Shown one piece after another: positions 34,442-45,582 of a DNA stretch of 64,000 nucleotides. The notes below the pieces were generated by a model. That model made no database searches. It was not told where the DNA came from and saw only the letters and a list, made by a program, of their open reading frames with translations. This stretch comes from Myotis daubentonii (Eukaryota; Chordata; Mammalia; Chiroptera; Vespertilionidae). Within the stretch, counting starts at the first letter, position 1, and the number at the start of each line of letters is the position of its first letter. Both the position numbers and the translations under genes were made by a program. The DNA lies in assembly GCF_963259705.1 (NCBI RefSeq), contig NC_081861.1:67685623-67749622 (forward strand), in the 5' to 3' direction.

Positions 34442-37400
34442 TCTACACTAATAAAAGACAGAGATGCTAATTGACTGTACCTTCACTATGCCCATCAGCC
34501 AATCAGAATAGTATGCAAATTAACCCAACAAAGATGGCCCTTAAATTTTCAAACTGCAGGTGGGGCGGTCAGTGCAAGACACTGCCCCTGGGATCCCGGC
34601 CGCAGATCTGTGACCCGGCGAGTCAGGGCCGGCAGTGCCTGATGCTGCCCACAGGATCTGGGCCACGGATCCATAACCGGGCAGGCGGGGTCAGCAGTGA
34701 CAGAAGCTGAAGGCAGGGTCCAGGCCCCAGACTGGGGCTGGGGGAGGCGTAGAGGGCAGCTCCAGATGCTGCTGTGAGGTCCAGCAGAGTGAGAAAGCTG
34801 GTGGCTTGGAGGGCGTGGCTCCTCTGTCACCCCAGCTTCCTCATCACAGCTGTGGAAACTGACAGCAGGGAGGAGGAAGTCCCACCCCCACAGAATCATC
34901 CAGAATCAGCCATTGGTCACACAGCTCTCAGTGGCCTGACAGCCAGGACTCTCATTCACCTGCATCTCAGACCTTGACAGTAGAGAGGTGGGACTATGTC
35001 CAAAGAGAAACTGTTGATACAACGTAGCTCTGCGGCCGAAAGATTCCTGCGTTATCAACAGAAACTGTCTGCAGAGCAGAGTGTGTCTGATCTTGAAAGA
35101 AGGCGGCGCCTGCAACAGAACGTATCTGAAGAGCAGCTACTGGAAAAATGTTGCTCTGAAGTCGAAAAACAGCAGCGTCATCGACAGAAAATGTCTAAAG
35201 ACCAACGTTCCTTTGAAATTGAAAGAAGGCAGTGGCAACAACAGAATATGTTTAGAGAACAGTCATCAACAATTACTACCAATACTGGTAGGAACTGCCT
35301 TCTCAGAGAAAATGGAGTACATGAGGATGCAATCCTCGAACATAGTTGTGGTGGAATGACTGTTCGATGTGAATTTTGCCTATCCCTAAATTTCTCTGAT
35401 GAAAAACCATCCGATGGGAAATTTACTCAATGTTGTAGCAAAGGGAAAGTCTGTCCGAATGATATACATTTTCCAGATTACCCGGCATATTTAAAAAGAT
35501 TAATGACAAATGAAGATTCTGACAGTAAAAATTTCATGGAAAATATTCGATCCATAAATAGCTCTTTTGCTTTTGCTTCCATGGGTGCTAATATTGCATG
35601 GCCATCAGGATATGGGCCATACTGTTTTAGAATAAACGGACAAGTTTATCACCGTACTGGAACTTTACACCTTTTGGATGGTGTTTCTTGGAAGTTTGCT
35701 CAACTCTATATTTTGGATGCAGCCGAAGCTACAAGTAAGAGATTAGCAATGCCAGAAAACCAGGGCTGCTCAGAAAGACTCATGATCAATATCAACAACC
35801 TCATGCATGAAATCAATGAATTAACAAAATTGTACAAGATGCTACATGAGGTAGAAAAGGAAGCCCAATCTGAAGCAGCAGCAAAAGATATTGCTCCCAC
35901 AGAAGTAACAATGGCGATTAAATACAATCGTAACAGTGACCCAGGTAGATATAATTCTCCCTGTGTAACCGAAGTTGCTGTCATATTCAGAAACGAAGAT
36001 GGAGAACCTCCTTTTGAAAGGGACTTGCTCATTCATTGTAAACCAGATCCTAATAATCCAAGTGCCACTAAAATGAAACAAATCAGTATCCTGTTTCCTA
36101 CATTAGATGCAATGACATATCCTATTCTTTTTCCACATGGTGAAAAAGGCTGGGGAACTGATATTGCATTAAGACTCAGAGAAAACAGTGTAGTCAACAA
36201 TAATACTAGACAAAATGTAAGGACACGAGTCACACAAATGCAGTATTATGGATTTCATCTCTCTGTGAGGGACACGTTCAATCCTATTTTAAATGCAGGA
36301 AAATTAACTCAACAGTTTATTGTGGATTCATATTCAAAAATGGAGGTCAATCAGATAAATTTCATCAAAGCAAACCAATCTAAGTTGAGAGTTGAAAAAT
36401 ATAGTGGTTTGATGGATTATCTCAATCTAGATCTGAAAATGACAATGTGCCGACTGGTAAAATGATAATACTTCCATCATCTTTTGAGGGTAGTCCCAGA
36501 AATATGCAGCAGTGATATCAGGATGCTATGGAAATTGTAACAAAGTATGGCAAGCCCGATTTATTTATAACCATGACATGCAACCCCAAATGGGCAGATA
36601 TTAAAAACAATTTACAACACTGCCGAAAAGTTGAAAACAGACCTGCCTTGGTAGCCAGAGTTTTTAATATTAAACTGAATGCTCTTTTAAATGATATAAT
36701 AAATTTCATTTTTTTGGCAGAGTAATAGCTAAGATTCATGTCATTGAATTTCAGAAATGTGGACTGCCTCACGCTCACATATTATTGATATTAGATAGTG
36801 AGTCCAAATTATGTTCAGAAGTTGACATTGACCATATAGTTAAGGCAGAAATTCCAGATGAGGACCAGTGTCCTTGACTTTTTCAAATTGTAAAAGCAAA
36901 TATGGTACATGGACCATGTGGAATGCAAAATGCAAGTAGTCCATGTATGGAAAATGGAAAACGTTCAAAGGGATATCCAAAAGAATTTCAAAATGCAACC
37001 ATTGGAAATATTGATGGATATCCCAAATAGAAACGAAGATCTGGTAGCACCATTTCTATTGGAAATAAAATTGTCGATAATACTTGGATTGTCCCTTATA
37101 ATCGGTATTTGTGCCTCAAATATAACTGTCATATAAAGGTTGAAGTCTGTGAATCAATTAGAAGTGTCAAATATCTATTTAAATACATCTATAAAGGGCA
37201 TGACTGTGCAAATATTCAAATTTCTGAAAAAAATATTTTCAGTAATGACAAAGTACAGGACTTCATTGACTCCAGGTATGTGAGCGCTCCTGAGGCTGTT
37301 TGGAGACTTTTTGGAATGCTAATGCATGACCAATCTCATGCAATCACAAGATTAGCTATTCATTTGCCAAATTATCAGAATTTATATTTTCATGCAGATG

Positions 37401-39720
37401 ATTTTGCTGAAGTTTTAGATAGGGCTAAAGGGCATAACTCGACTTTGATATCTTGGTTCTTATTGAATAGAGAAGACTGATGCACGTAATTATTATTATT
37501 GGGAGATTCCACAGCATTATGTATTTACTAATTCTTTGTGGACAAAAAGCCGAAAGGGTGGGAATAAGGTATTAGGTAGACTGTTCACTGTGAGCACTAG
37601 AGAACCAGAACGCTATTACCTTAGACTTTTGCTTCTGCATGTAAAAGGTGCTATAAGTTTTGAGGATCTGCGAACTGTAGGAGGTGTAACTTATGATACA
37701 TTTCATGAAGATGCTAAACACTGAGGATTATTAATTGACGACACTATCTGGAAAGATACGATTGATGATGCAAGCATCCTTAATATGCTCAAGCAACTAA
37801 GGCAACTTTTTGCATATATATGTGTGTTTGGATGTCCTGCTGTTGCAGACAAATTATGGGATGAGAATAAATCTCATTTTATTGAAGATTTCTGTTGGAA
37901 ATTACACCAAAGAGAAGGTGCCTCTGTAAACTGTGAAACGCATTCCCTTAATGAAATTCAGGAGGTATTCACATTGCATGGAATGAAATGTTTACATTTC
38001 AAACTTTCGGACTATCCTTTGTTAATGAATGCAAATACATGTGATCAATTATATGAGCAACAATGAGCAGAGGTTTTGATAAATTCTCTGAACGATGAAC
38101 AGTTGTCAGCCTTTCAGACTATAACTTCAGCCATCGAAGATCAAGCTGTACACCCCAAATGCTTTTTCTTGGATGGTCCAGGTGGTAGTGGAAAAACATA
38201 TCTTTATAAAGTTTTGACACATTATATTAGAGGTCATGGTGGTATTGTTTTACCCAAAGCATCTACAGGAATTACTGCAAATTTACTTCTTGGTGGAAGA
38301 ACCTTTCATTCCCAATATAAATTACCAATTCCATTAACTGAAACTTCAATTTCTAGACTCGATATAAAGAGCAAAGTTGCTAAAATCATTAAAAAGGCCC
38401 AACTTCTTATTATTGATGAATGCACCATGGCATCCAGTCATGCTATAAATGCCATAGATAGATTACTAAGAGAAATTATGAATTTGAATGTTGAATTTGG
38501 TGGGAAAGTTCTTCTTCTTGGAGGGGATTTTCAATAATGTCTCAGTATTGTACCACATGCTATGTGATCGGCCATAGTACAAACAAGTTTAAAGTACTGT
38601 AATGTTTGGAGATGTTTCAGAAATTTGTCTCTTAAAACAAATATGAGATCAGAGGATTCTGCTTATAGTGAATGGTTAGTAAAACTTGGAGATGCCAAAC
38701 TTGATAGCAGTTTTGATTTAGGAACGGATATTATTGAAATCCCTCATGAAACGATTTGTAGTGGATCTATTATTGAAGCCACCTTTGGAAATACTATATC
38801 TATAGATAATATTAAAAATATATCTAAACGTGCCATTCTTTGTCCAAAAAATGAGCATGTTCAAAATTTAATGAAGAAATTTTGGATATATTTGACGGAG
38901 ATTTTCACACATATTTTAGTGATGATTCCATTGACTCAACAGATGATGCTGAAAAGGAAAATTTTCCCATTGAATTTCTTAATAGTATTACTCCTTCAGG
39001 AATGCCGTGTCATAAATTGAAAGTGGGTGCATCATCATGATATTAAGAAATCGTAATAGTAAATGGGGTCTTTGTAATGGTACCAGATTTATTATCAAAA
39101 GATTATGACCTAACATTATTGAAGCTGAAATATTAACCAGATCTGCAGAGGGAGAGGTTGTTCTGATTCCAAGAATTGATTTATCCCCAGCTGACACTGG
39201 CCTCCCATTTAAATTGATTCAACAACAGTTTCCTGTGATGCCAGAATTTGCAATGACTATTAATAAATCACAAGGACAAACTCTAGACAGAGTAGGAATA
39301 TTCCTTCCTGAACCCGTTTTCGCACATGGTCAGTTATATGTTGCTTTCTTCAGAATTTGAAGAGTGTGTGACTTTAAATTTAAAGTTGTAAATACTTTAT
39401 CCCAAGGGAAATTAGTCAAGCTCTCTGGAAGTGTTTTTACTCTTAATGTGTTATACAGGGAGATATTAGAATAAGTTTAATCATTTTATCAGTCATTATT
39501 GGCATCAGTGTTGTTTTTATATCATGAGTTTGTTTTTGTTATATCATTTTATTATTGTTTATTTATTAATAAAATTATGTATTATTTTCATACACATTGT
39601 ACTCATTTCCTTTTATCTCTCACACTTTTATTATAGAGAAAGGGCAAATAGCAATATTAAAATATTTCCTCTAATTAATTCTCTTTCAATGTCCACGAAT
39701 TTCATTCATAGGGCCACTAG
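34442..39720 (+). mobile_element. Near-complete autonomous-type HeliBat Helitron, 5.3 kb
   Basis: 5' end TCTACACTAATAAAAGAC preceded by A at 34441; 3' end GGGCCACTAG at 39711-39720 with T at 39721. This gives a clean A^T insertion into L1. It contains a GC-rich leader (34442-34990) and one long Rep/helicase gene, now broken. The length (5279 bp) fits the autonomous HeliBat family. The terminal hairpin is eroded ('gtccacgaatttcattcat'). Confidence 0.93.
34996..39474 (+). pseudogene. Helitron Rep/helicase (RepHel) gene, decayed
   Basis: The protein of an active Helitron nicks and joins DNA through an HUH endonuclease and unwinds it with a PIF1-type helicase. The first 489 codons (34996-36465) are open. 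They hold an N-terminal Gln/Arg-rich repeat, a zinc-finger-like region (CEFCLSL...CCSKGKVC, about 35370-35458) and the Helitron-like N domain. Frameshifts follow near 36465 and in the T-run near 36706-36716. The HUH motif is HAH at 36770-36778 in QKCGLPHAHILLIL. A tyrosine cluster (KYLFKYIYKG) lies at 37169-37195. Walker A is GPGGSGKTYLY (38175 on), Walker B LLIIDECTMA (38403 on), followed by LLGGDFQ. Helicase C-terminal motifs INKSQGQTL and FAHGQLYVAF lie near 39255-39355, and the frame ends at the TAA at 39472-39474. In-frame stops include those near 38064 and 38535, 39106-39108 and 39358-39360. Confidence 0.92.
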
Positions 39721-41363
39721 TCACATAAAAAAATTGAAAGACAAAAATCACATTATCATATCAATAAATGTAGAAAAAGCATTCAATAAATCCAGCACCC
39801 ATTTTTGATAAAAACTCTCAACAAAGTGCTAAAAGTTGATCATTCCTCAGAATAATAAAGATCATATATGACAACCCACTTATCTTACTTAATGGCCAAA
39901 AAATAAAACTGTTTCTCTTAAGATCAGGAACAAATAGGGATTTTGGTTTTCACTCATATTAAACAGAGTACTAGATGTCCTAGCCATAGTAATAAGACAA
40001 AAAAAAAAAAAAAAGAAACAAAAGGCATCCAAATTGGAAAAAAGGAAGTAAAACTGTCATTATTTGCAGATGACCTGATATTGTGCATAGAAAACCATAA
40101 AGACTCCACCAAAAAGCTACTAAATCTAATAAATTAGTTCAATAAAATAGCAGGATACAAGATTAGTATCCTGGAATCAGTGGCATTTTATACACCAATA
40201 ATAAATTATTAGAAAATGAAATTAAGAAAACAGTCCCATTTAATATTGCAATAAAAAAATAAGGTGCTTAAGAATAAACTTAACCAAGTAGGTAAAAGAC
40301 CTGTATATAGAAAACTAATAAGACATTGGAGAAAGAAATAGAGATGTCCAATAGATATATAAAAAAGACATATATGGGAAAAATACATGTAGATGTACAG
40401 ATAAACACACATACAGAGTCAACTCTATAATCTTTTGTTACCAAAAAATAAAAAGTAGATTAAAATGGTTCAAAAGATTTGTTTGTTTAGCATTTGTTAT
40501 TGTCTAGTAAACAGCCTTGAAAATGAGGGTACTACTAGGTGGTGAGTGCTTGCTTGAACCTTAATCATCAGTCAGATGCTAACTAAAACTGCAATGATAT
40601 ATCACCTCACACCTGCCATAATGGCTACCATGAACAAATTAACAAACAACAATTGCTGATGAGGATGTGGAAGAGAGGGAACTCTTGTGCACTATTGGTG
40701 GGGATGAAAAATTTTGTAGCCACTGTGGTAAACAGTATGGAGTTTAAAAAAAAATAGAATGGCCTTTTGATCCAGTGATCCCATTCCTGGTAATATATCC
40801 CAAGAATCCTGAAACACCAATCACAAAGAACATATGCATCCCTATGTTGATAGCAGCGTTATTCATAACTGGAATCTGGAAACAGCCCAAATGCAAATAA
40901 GTAGATTAATGGATAAGAACTGCGGTACATATACACAATAGATTATTACAGACCTTTAAAAAACAGGAACTCTTACCCTTTTTGATGGCATGGATAGACC
41001 TTGAAATTATTATGCTAAGTGAAAAAAGACAATCAGAGAAAGACAAATGCTGTATGATCTTAAATTTAGAATCTAATGAACAAAATAAACAGAGAAAATA
41101 GAACCAGAGACATGGATATAGGCAACTAACTGACATATCTCAGAGGGGAGGAAAGTGGGGGAAGACTGGATCAAAGACAGTGAAAAAATTAGCCAAAGAA
41201 TATGCATACATAGTGCATGGACACAGACAACAGTGTGATGAAGGCCAGTTGCTGGGGTGGGAGAGTTGTGGTGGAAGGGCAGGGGCTGAGAGGAGGTGGG
41301 CAAAGAGGGGGGAAATGGTGAACATCTACAACAGTGTCAATAATTAAAATAAATAAATAAATA
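39721..41363 (+). mobile_element. Older L1, 3' part
   Basis: Resumes exactly where the L1 stopped at 34441 ('cacataaaaaaattgaaag', then the RT region and a decayed FADD block near 40060-40085), and runs to a 3'UTR and an (AAAT)n tail at 41345-41365. About 1 kb of ORF2 is missing around 40320-40570, where the sequence no longer matches the other copies. Confidence 0.85.
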
Positions 41364-41365
41364 CT

Positions 41366-43149
41366 ATATTGATAAATAGGTAGATGATAGCTGGTTAGAT
41401 AGATAGATATAACTAGATATGCTTTTGCCAGTACCTATTCTGCAACTGAATGCATATCTTCATATAATTTTTGGCAATTACAAAATTCTAGAACACTGAG
41501 AAATAATTTTTTACATGGAAATCTGCACTTAATATTACACTCTATTTTGAAATATATGGCCTAGAATTTTTGCAAAACTTTCTCCTGTTTTCTCTATGAA
41601 ACATCTTGTTAGGTTGGTCCATTTCACCTGAATTAGGAATGTGAATTCTCGTTTTTGAACTACTTATATATGATATGCCCAGTTATTTTAATTTTGTGTT
41701 CTATTCCACATCAATTAAGTCATAAACTGAGGACTATTGTTTAGTTCAGTAGATTTCCTTTCTAGTTCACCACAGTCCCCATAACCACTTAATGAATGTT
41801 TTTCACCCAAATAGCTTAGTATACTTATGCTTCCTGCTTGTTGTTTAATGATTTTACTACTCCTCATTTAAGTGAATCAACACTGTTAATGGGCGTGAGT
41901 TCCTTTTATATATAAATACATTTATTTTTCACATTCTGCCCTCAAATAGATAATCACCAGACAAGGGCAGGTGGAAGCTAGTGATGGTGCTGCATATTAT
42001 TTCTTGGAAGCCTTGAGGCCTTCCAGAAATGTAGATAAATGGCTGTAAATGCTAACTAAGCAAGGTAAGAGAGCAGGATGTGTTATTTTCCAATAAGTGT
42101 ATATGAGTGCTTTGAAGCAGACTGTTGTATATCTATTCCATAAAAAGTAAGAATTAGGAGGGAATAGACCTCTTCTCTCTATATGGCTGGGGAGAAAGTT
42201 CCCAAATGAGAGGCTTTTGAGAAATCTCGTTATGCAGCTTCTGTAGCTTTCTTATTTAGAAGGCCTGCTAATAGCAGCCTGAAGGACAGGACCCCTTTGA
42301 AACATATAATTGATTTCTTCACATAATTAATCTTATCCATTCCCAGGATGGCTAAACAAAAGTGAACAGAAATATTTCTTCATATGTTGGCTACAGGAGT
42401 AGAACTCTTTACATCTAATGCTCATGGTGCAGAGTAGACTCTGAAGCCTATAAATAAGAAAATAAGTGTATTAGGATATTCTCCAAAACAATAGATTTGT
42501 CTATTGAGGTATTAAACACTTTAAATTACAAAAGAACTGTAGCAGATTTGAGATTACAGTTATTTTCAACATACCCAGTTCAAATTCTTAGATTAGATAG
42601 ACAATTCCTTCTGTCAGTCTCCCAGGTTACAATTAGTTGGTGACTAAGGTTTGAGTCATTTAGAAGACTTCCTCATTCAAATGTATGGCAGTTTATTCTA
42701 GTTGCTGCCTGGAACCTCAGTAATAACATGGACATGGCTTCTTCATATGGCCTTGGCTTCCTCACAGCTTGGCAGGTACTTTCCAGGAGCTACTGTCCCC
42801 AAAAGGAGACAGGTATAAACTCTATTAATGTTGTTGAAGATATGAAATCTTATCAAGTATATGACCTATCCTTCAACATCACATAATATCACTTATACAA
42901 TATGTAACTATGATTAGGCCACTGATATCATTTCCATCAGTCCAGAATCAAAGGCCCACGCAATTCAAAAGGAGGGAATATAGGTTCTGCCTCTTGATAT
43001 GGTAGTTGTGACAATATGAAAGAGCATACAGGAATGTAAATATTGTTTCAGTTACTGTTGGAAAATATAATCTGCTATAGGTATTTAAAGAAATTAATAT
43101 AAGAGTAGTTAATTGCAATTCGAATCTGACACTTACTACAAGTTTCAAT
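41366..43149. other. Non-repetitive stretch, nothing recognised
   Basis: Short (GATA)-like run at 41385-41412. No gene, RNA or element identified. Confidence 0.5.
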
Positions 43150-43268
43150 TTAAGTTGCTAAATTTTCTATTTTTCTAAGTCATAGTTTCCTTACCAGAGA
43201 ATATAACTCCTAGTTTATAGAGCTAATGTGAGGGTTAAATGGGATAATGCATTAAAAATGCTTAGCAT
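43150..43268 (+). mobile_element. MIR SINE, left part, split by L1
   Basis: 'gtgagggttaaatgggata' followed by 'atgcattaaaaatgcttag' matches the MIR core and continues at 50047. Confidence 0.72.
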
Positions 43269-43369
43269 GAATACTCACAACAGGGAGATGGAAATATGGT
43301 GGCTGGCAGGACAGCAGTGAGGGAGAGAGTGTCAGTGAGTGTGGGAGTAAAAGGTAAGTGTGTGGACGT

Positions 43370-43370
<1 letters not shown>

Positions 43371-43409
<39 letters not shown>
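43371..43409. repeat. (GT)n microsatellite in L1 5'UTR
   Basis: About 19 GT units. Confidence 0.97.
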
Positions 43410-43412
<3 letters not shown>

Positions 43413-44144
43413 GACAGTTAGATCCTGCAGGACTTTAGGGGGTGGGGGGACTGGATCTCTTAGTGGGGAAGCCAATGCTACTGCTGCAAGCACTCCCAGG
43501 CAAACAGTGCTGGCACAGAAACCACATCATCTTGAAGGGGAGCACTACTTTGATTAGGATCCCAGCTTCATCACCACCCAGACTGGCCTCAGACACCACC
43601 TGGGACCCTAAAGCCACTCTGGCCAAAGACCTGCTATCACAGCTGCAGACCCACAGATACTGGGACTCCAGCCCCCCAGGCTACAGGCTCCTGTGAATCC
43701 TGGAGTGCATGACCCTCCCTCCAACCAGCCTCCATGGCATAGGCCCCACAATTCCTAGTGTCTGGGATCTCCAGTGACTCTTGGGGAGTGCAACACTCCT
43801 GCAAACCTGCCACCACAGCCATAGACAATATGGGTACCAGTGCCTGGGGTCTCTGGTGACTCTCAAGGCATGCTACACTCCTGCCACCCTGCTGCTTCAA
43901 ACCATAGCTCCCACACATCCCGGCACCAAGGCTCTCAATGTTAGCAAAAATGGGGAGAAAAAGTAACAACCCCAAAAGGAAAGAAAATTAGAAATTGTCA
44001 GAAATGAAACTAAATGAAATGAAGGCATGCAATATGTCAAAAAAGGAATTCTGAGTAAGGATCATACAGTTCATGAACCAGATGGATGAGAAAAATCAAC
44101 AACTTATATAAGAATCAAAATGAAATTTAAAAAGATATAGATAC

Positions 44145-44345
44145 GGCCTGCGGACTGAAGGGTCCCAGGTTCGATTGCGGTCAAGGGCATGTGCCTTGGT
44201 TGCGGGCACATCCCCAGTGGCGGGTGGGCAGAAGGCAGCTGATTGATGTTTCTCTCTCATCGACGTTTCTAACTCTCTATCCCTCTCCCTTCCTGTCTGT
44301 ACAAAAATCAATAAAATATATTTTAAAAAATAAAAATAAATAAAT
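44145..44345 (+). mobile_element. Ves-type SINE, 5' truncated
   Basis: Begins inside the tRNA-like head at 'ggcctgcggactgaaggg', so the A box is missing. The B box ('ggttcgattgcgg'), body and tail are present. Flanks 'aaaaagatatagatac' at 44129-44144 and 44346-44361 are exact. Confidence 0.92.
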
Positions 44346-44379
44346 AAAAAGATATAGATACAATAAAAAATAAGATGGG

Positions 44380-44597
44380 CAGAGCCGGTGTGGCTTAGTA
44401 GTTGAGCATCAACATATGAAACAGAAGGTCAGTTTTGATTCCCGGTTAGGGCACATCTGTGGGCTGCAGGCTCGAACCCCTGTGTGGGGGGTGCAGAAGG
44501 AAGCCAATCAATGATTCTCTATCATCATTGATGTTTCTATCTCTCTCTCCCTCTCTGTTCCTCTCTGAAATCAATTAAAAAATACATATTAAAAAAA
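44380..44597 (+). mobile_element. Ves-type SINE
   Basis: Head 'gccggtgtggcttagtagtt', B-box-like 'gttttgattcccgg', tail ending in poly(A). Flanks 'ataagatggg' and 'acacgatggg' are similar. Confidence 0.88.
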
Positions 44598-45120
44598 AAC
44601 ACGATGGGAGGTTTCACCAGCAGACTAGAAGAAGTGGAGTACTGTATTAGTGAGTTAGAAGACAAGGCTTAAAAACACACCGAATCTGAACAGCAATTGA
44701 AGAAAAAAATTAGAAAGCAGGAGGTGAACCTAAGCGAGCTTTTGGACAACACGAAACAAAGTAACATACATATAATAGGGGTGCCAGAAGGACAAGAAGA
44801 GGATCAAGGATTAGAAAACCTATTTGAAGAAATAATGACAGATAACTTTCCTGATTTGGGGAATAAAAGTCACGCAAGCACAGAGAGTCTCAAACAAGAT
44901 GAACCCAAAAAGACCCATACCAAGACACATTGTAATTAAAATTGCAAACATTAATGACAAAGAGAGAATTATAAAGGCTTCAAGAGAGAGACAGTGAGAT
45001 ACCTACAAAGGATCTCCCATTAGATTATCCAATGATTTCTCAACAGAAACACATCAGGCCTGAAGGGAATGGAATAAAGTATACAAAGTGATGCAAATCA
45101 AGGGACTGAATCCAAGAATA

Positions 45121-45582
45121 GTTATGGGGTGTGGCTACAGTGTTTGGACAGGTTCAAGCCTTGGACTGATGAGAGGGCACAGTCCTCTCATTGCCATGTG
45201 CAAGTCCCAGCTTGGAGGGCAGAGCCATCCCAGCACAATTATAGACAACAGCTATAGTTGAAAGCTTGAACCTATGGTCTGAACACATGGCCCCACATGC
45301 CTGTGTGGTAGAGTTCAGGTGCATGTAGTTGAGTGGGACTGAAACCCACGAGAATGCTGTAAACAACTTGATCATGCCCTTACTTTGCCTTGTGGCATCT
45401 GCTATAAAATAAAGACATGGCTTGTGGGCGTTGGCACTGTCCATCAGAGTGGGCAGCATCCCACTGAGAGCCAGCTTTCATTCTCTTGTCTGTCTTTTCT
45501 AAGCCTTTCACCACCCCCACTCAGGGTCACTGAACCAGGCTGAGCTGGGATGAGTATGCCATGGCCATGCCGGCTCCCCACA
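45121..45582 (+). mobile_element. Solo LTR of an endogenous retrovirus
   Basis: A 462-bp insertion in L1 ORF1, flanked by 'aata' at 45117-45120 and 45583-45586; removing it restores L1 sequence. Ends are complementary in outline (left 'gttatgggg', right 'ccccaca'), consistent with an LTR whose first T was lost. AATAAA lies at 45408-45413. The 4-bp duplication fits a class I (gammaretrovirus-like) element. No retroviral genes are present, so it is a recombined single LTR. Confidence 0.8.

Noticed and set aside
35081..35359. Overlapping 92-codon ORF in the Helitron gene
   Set aside because: A shadow frame of the real RepHel N-terminus.
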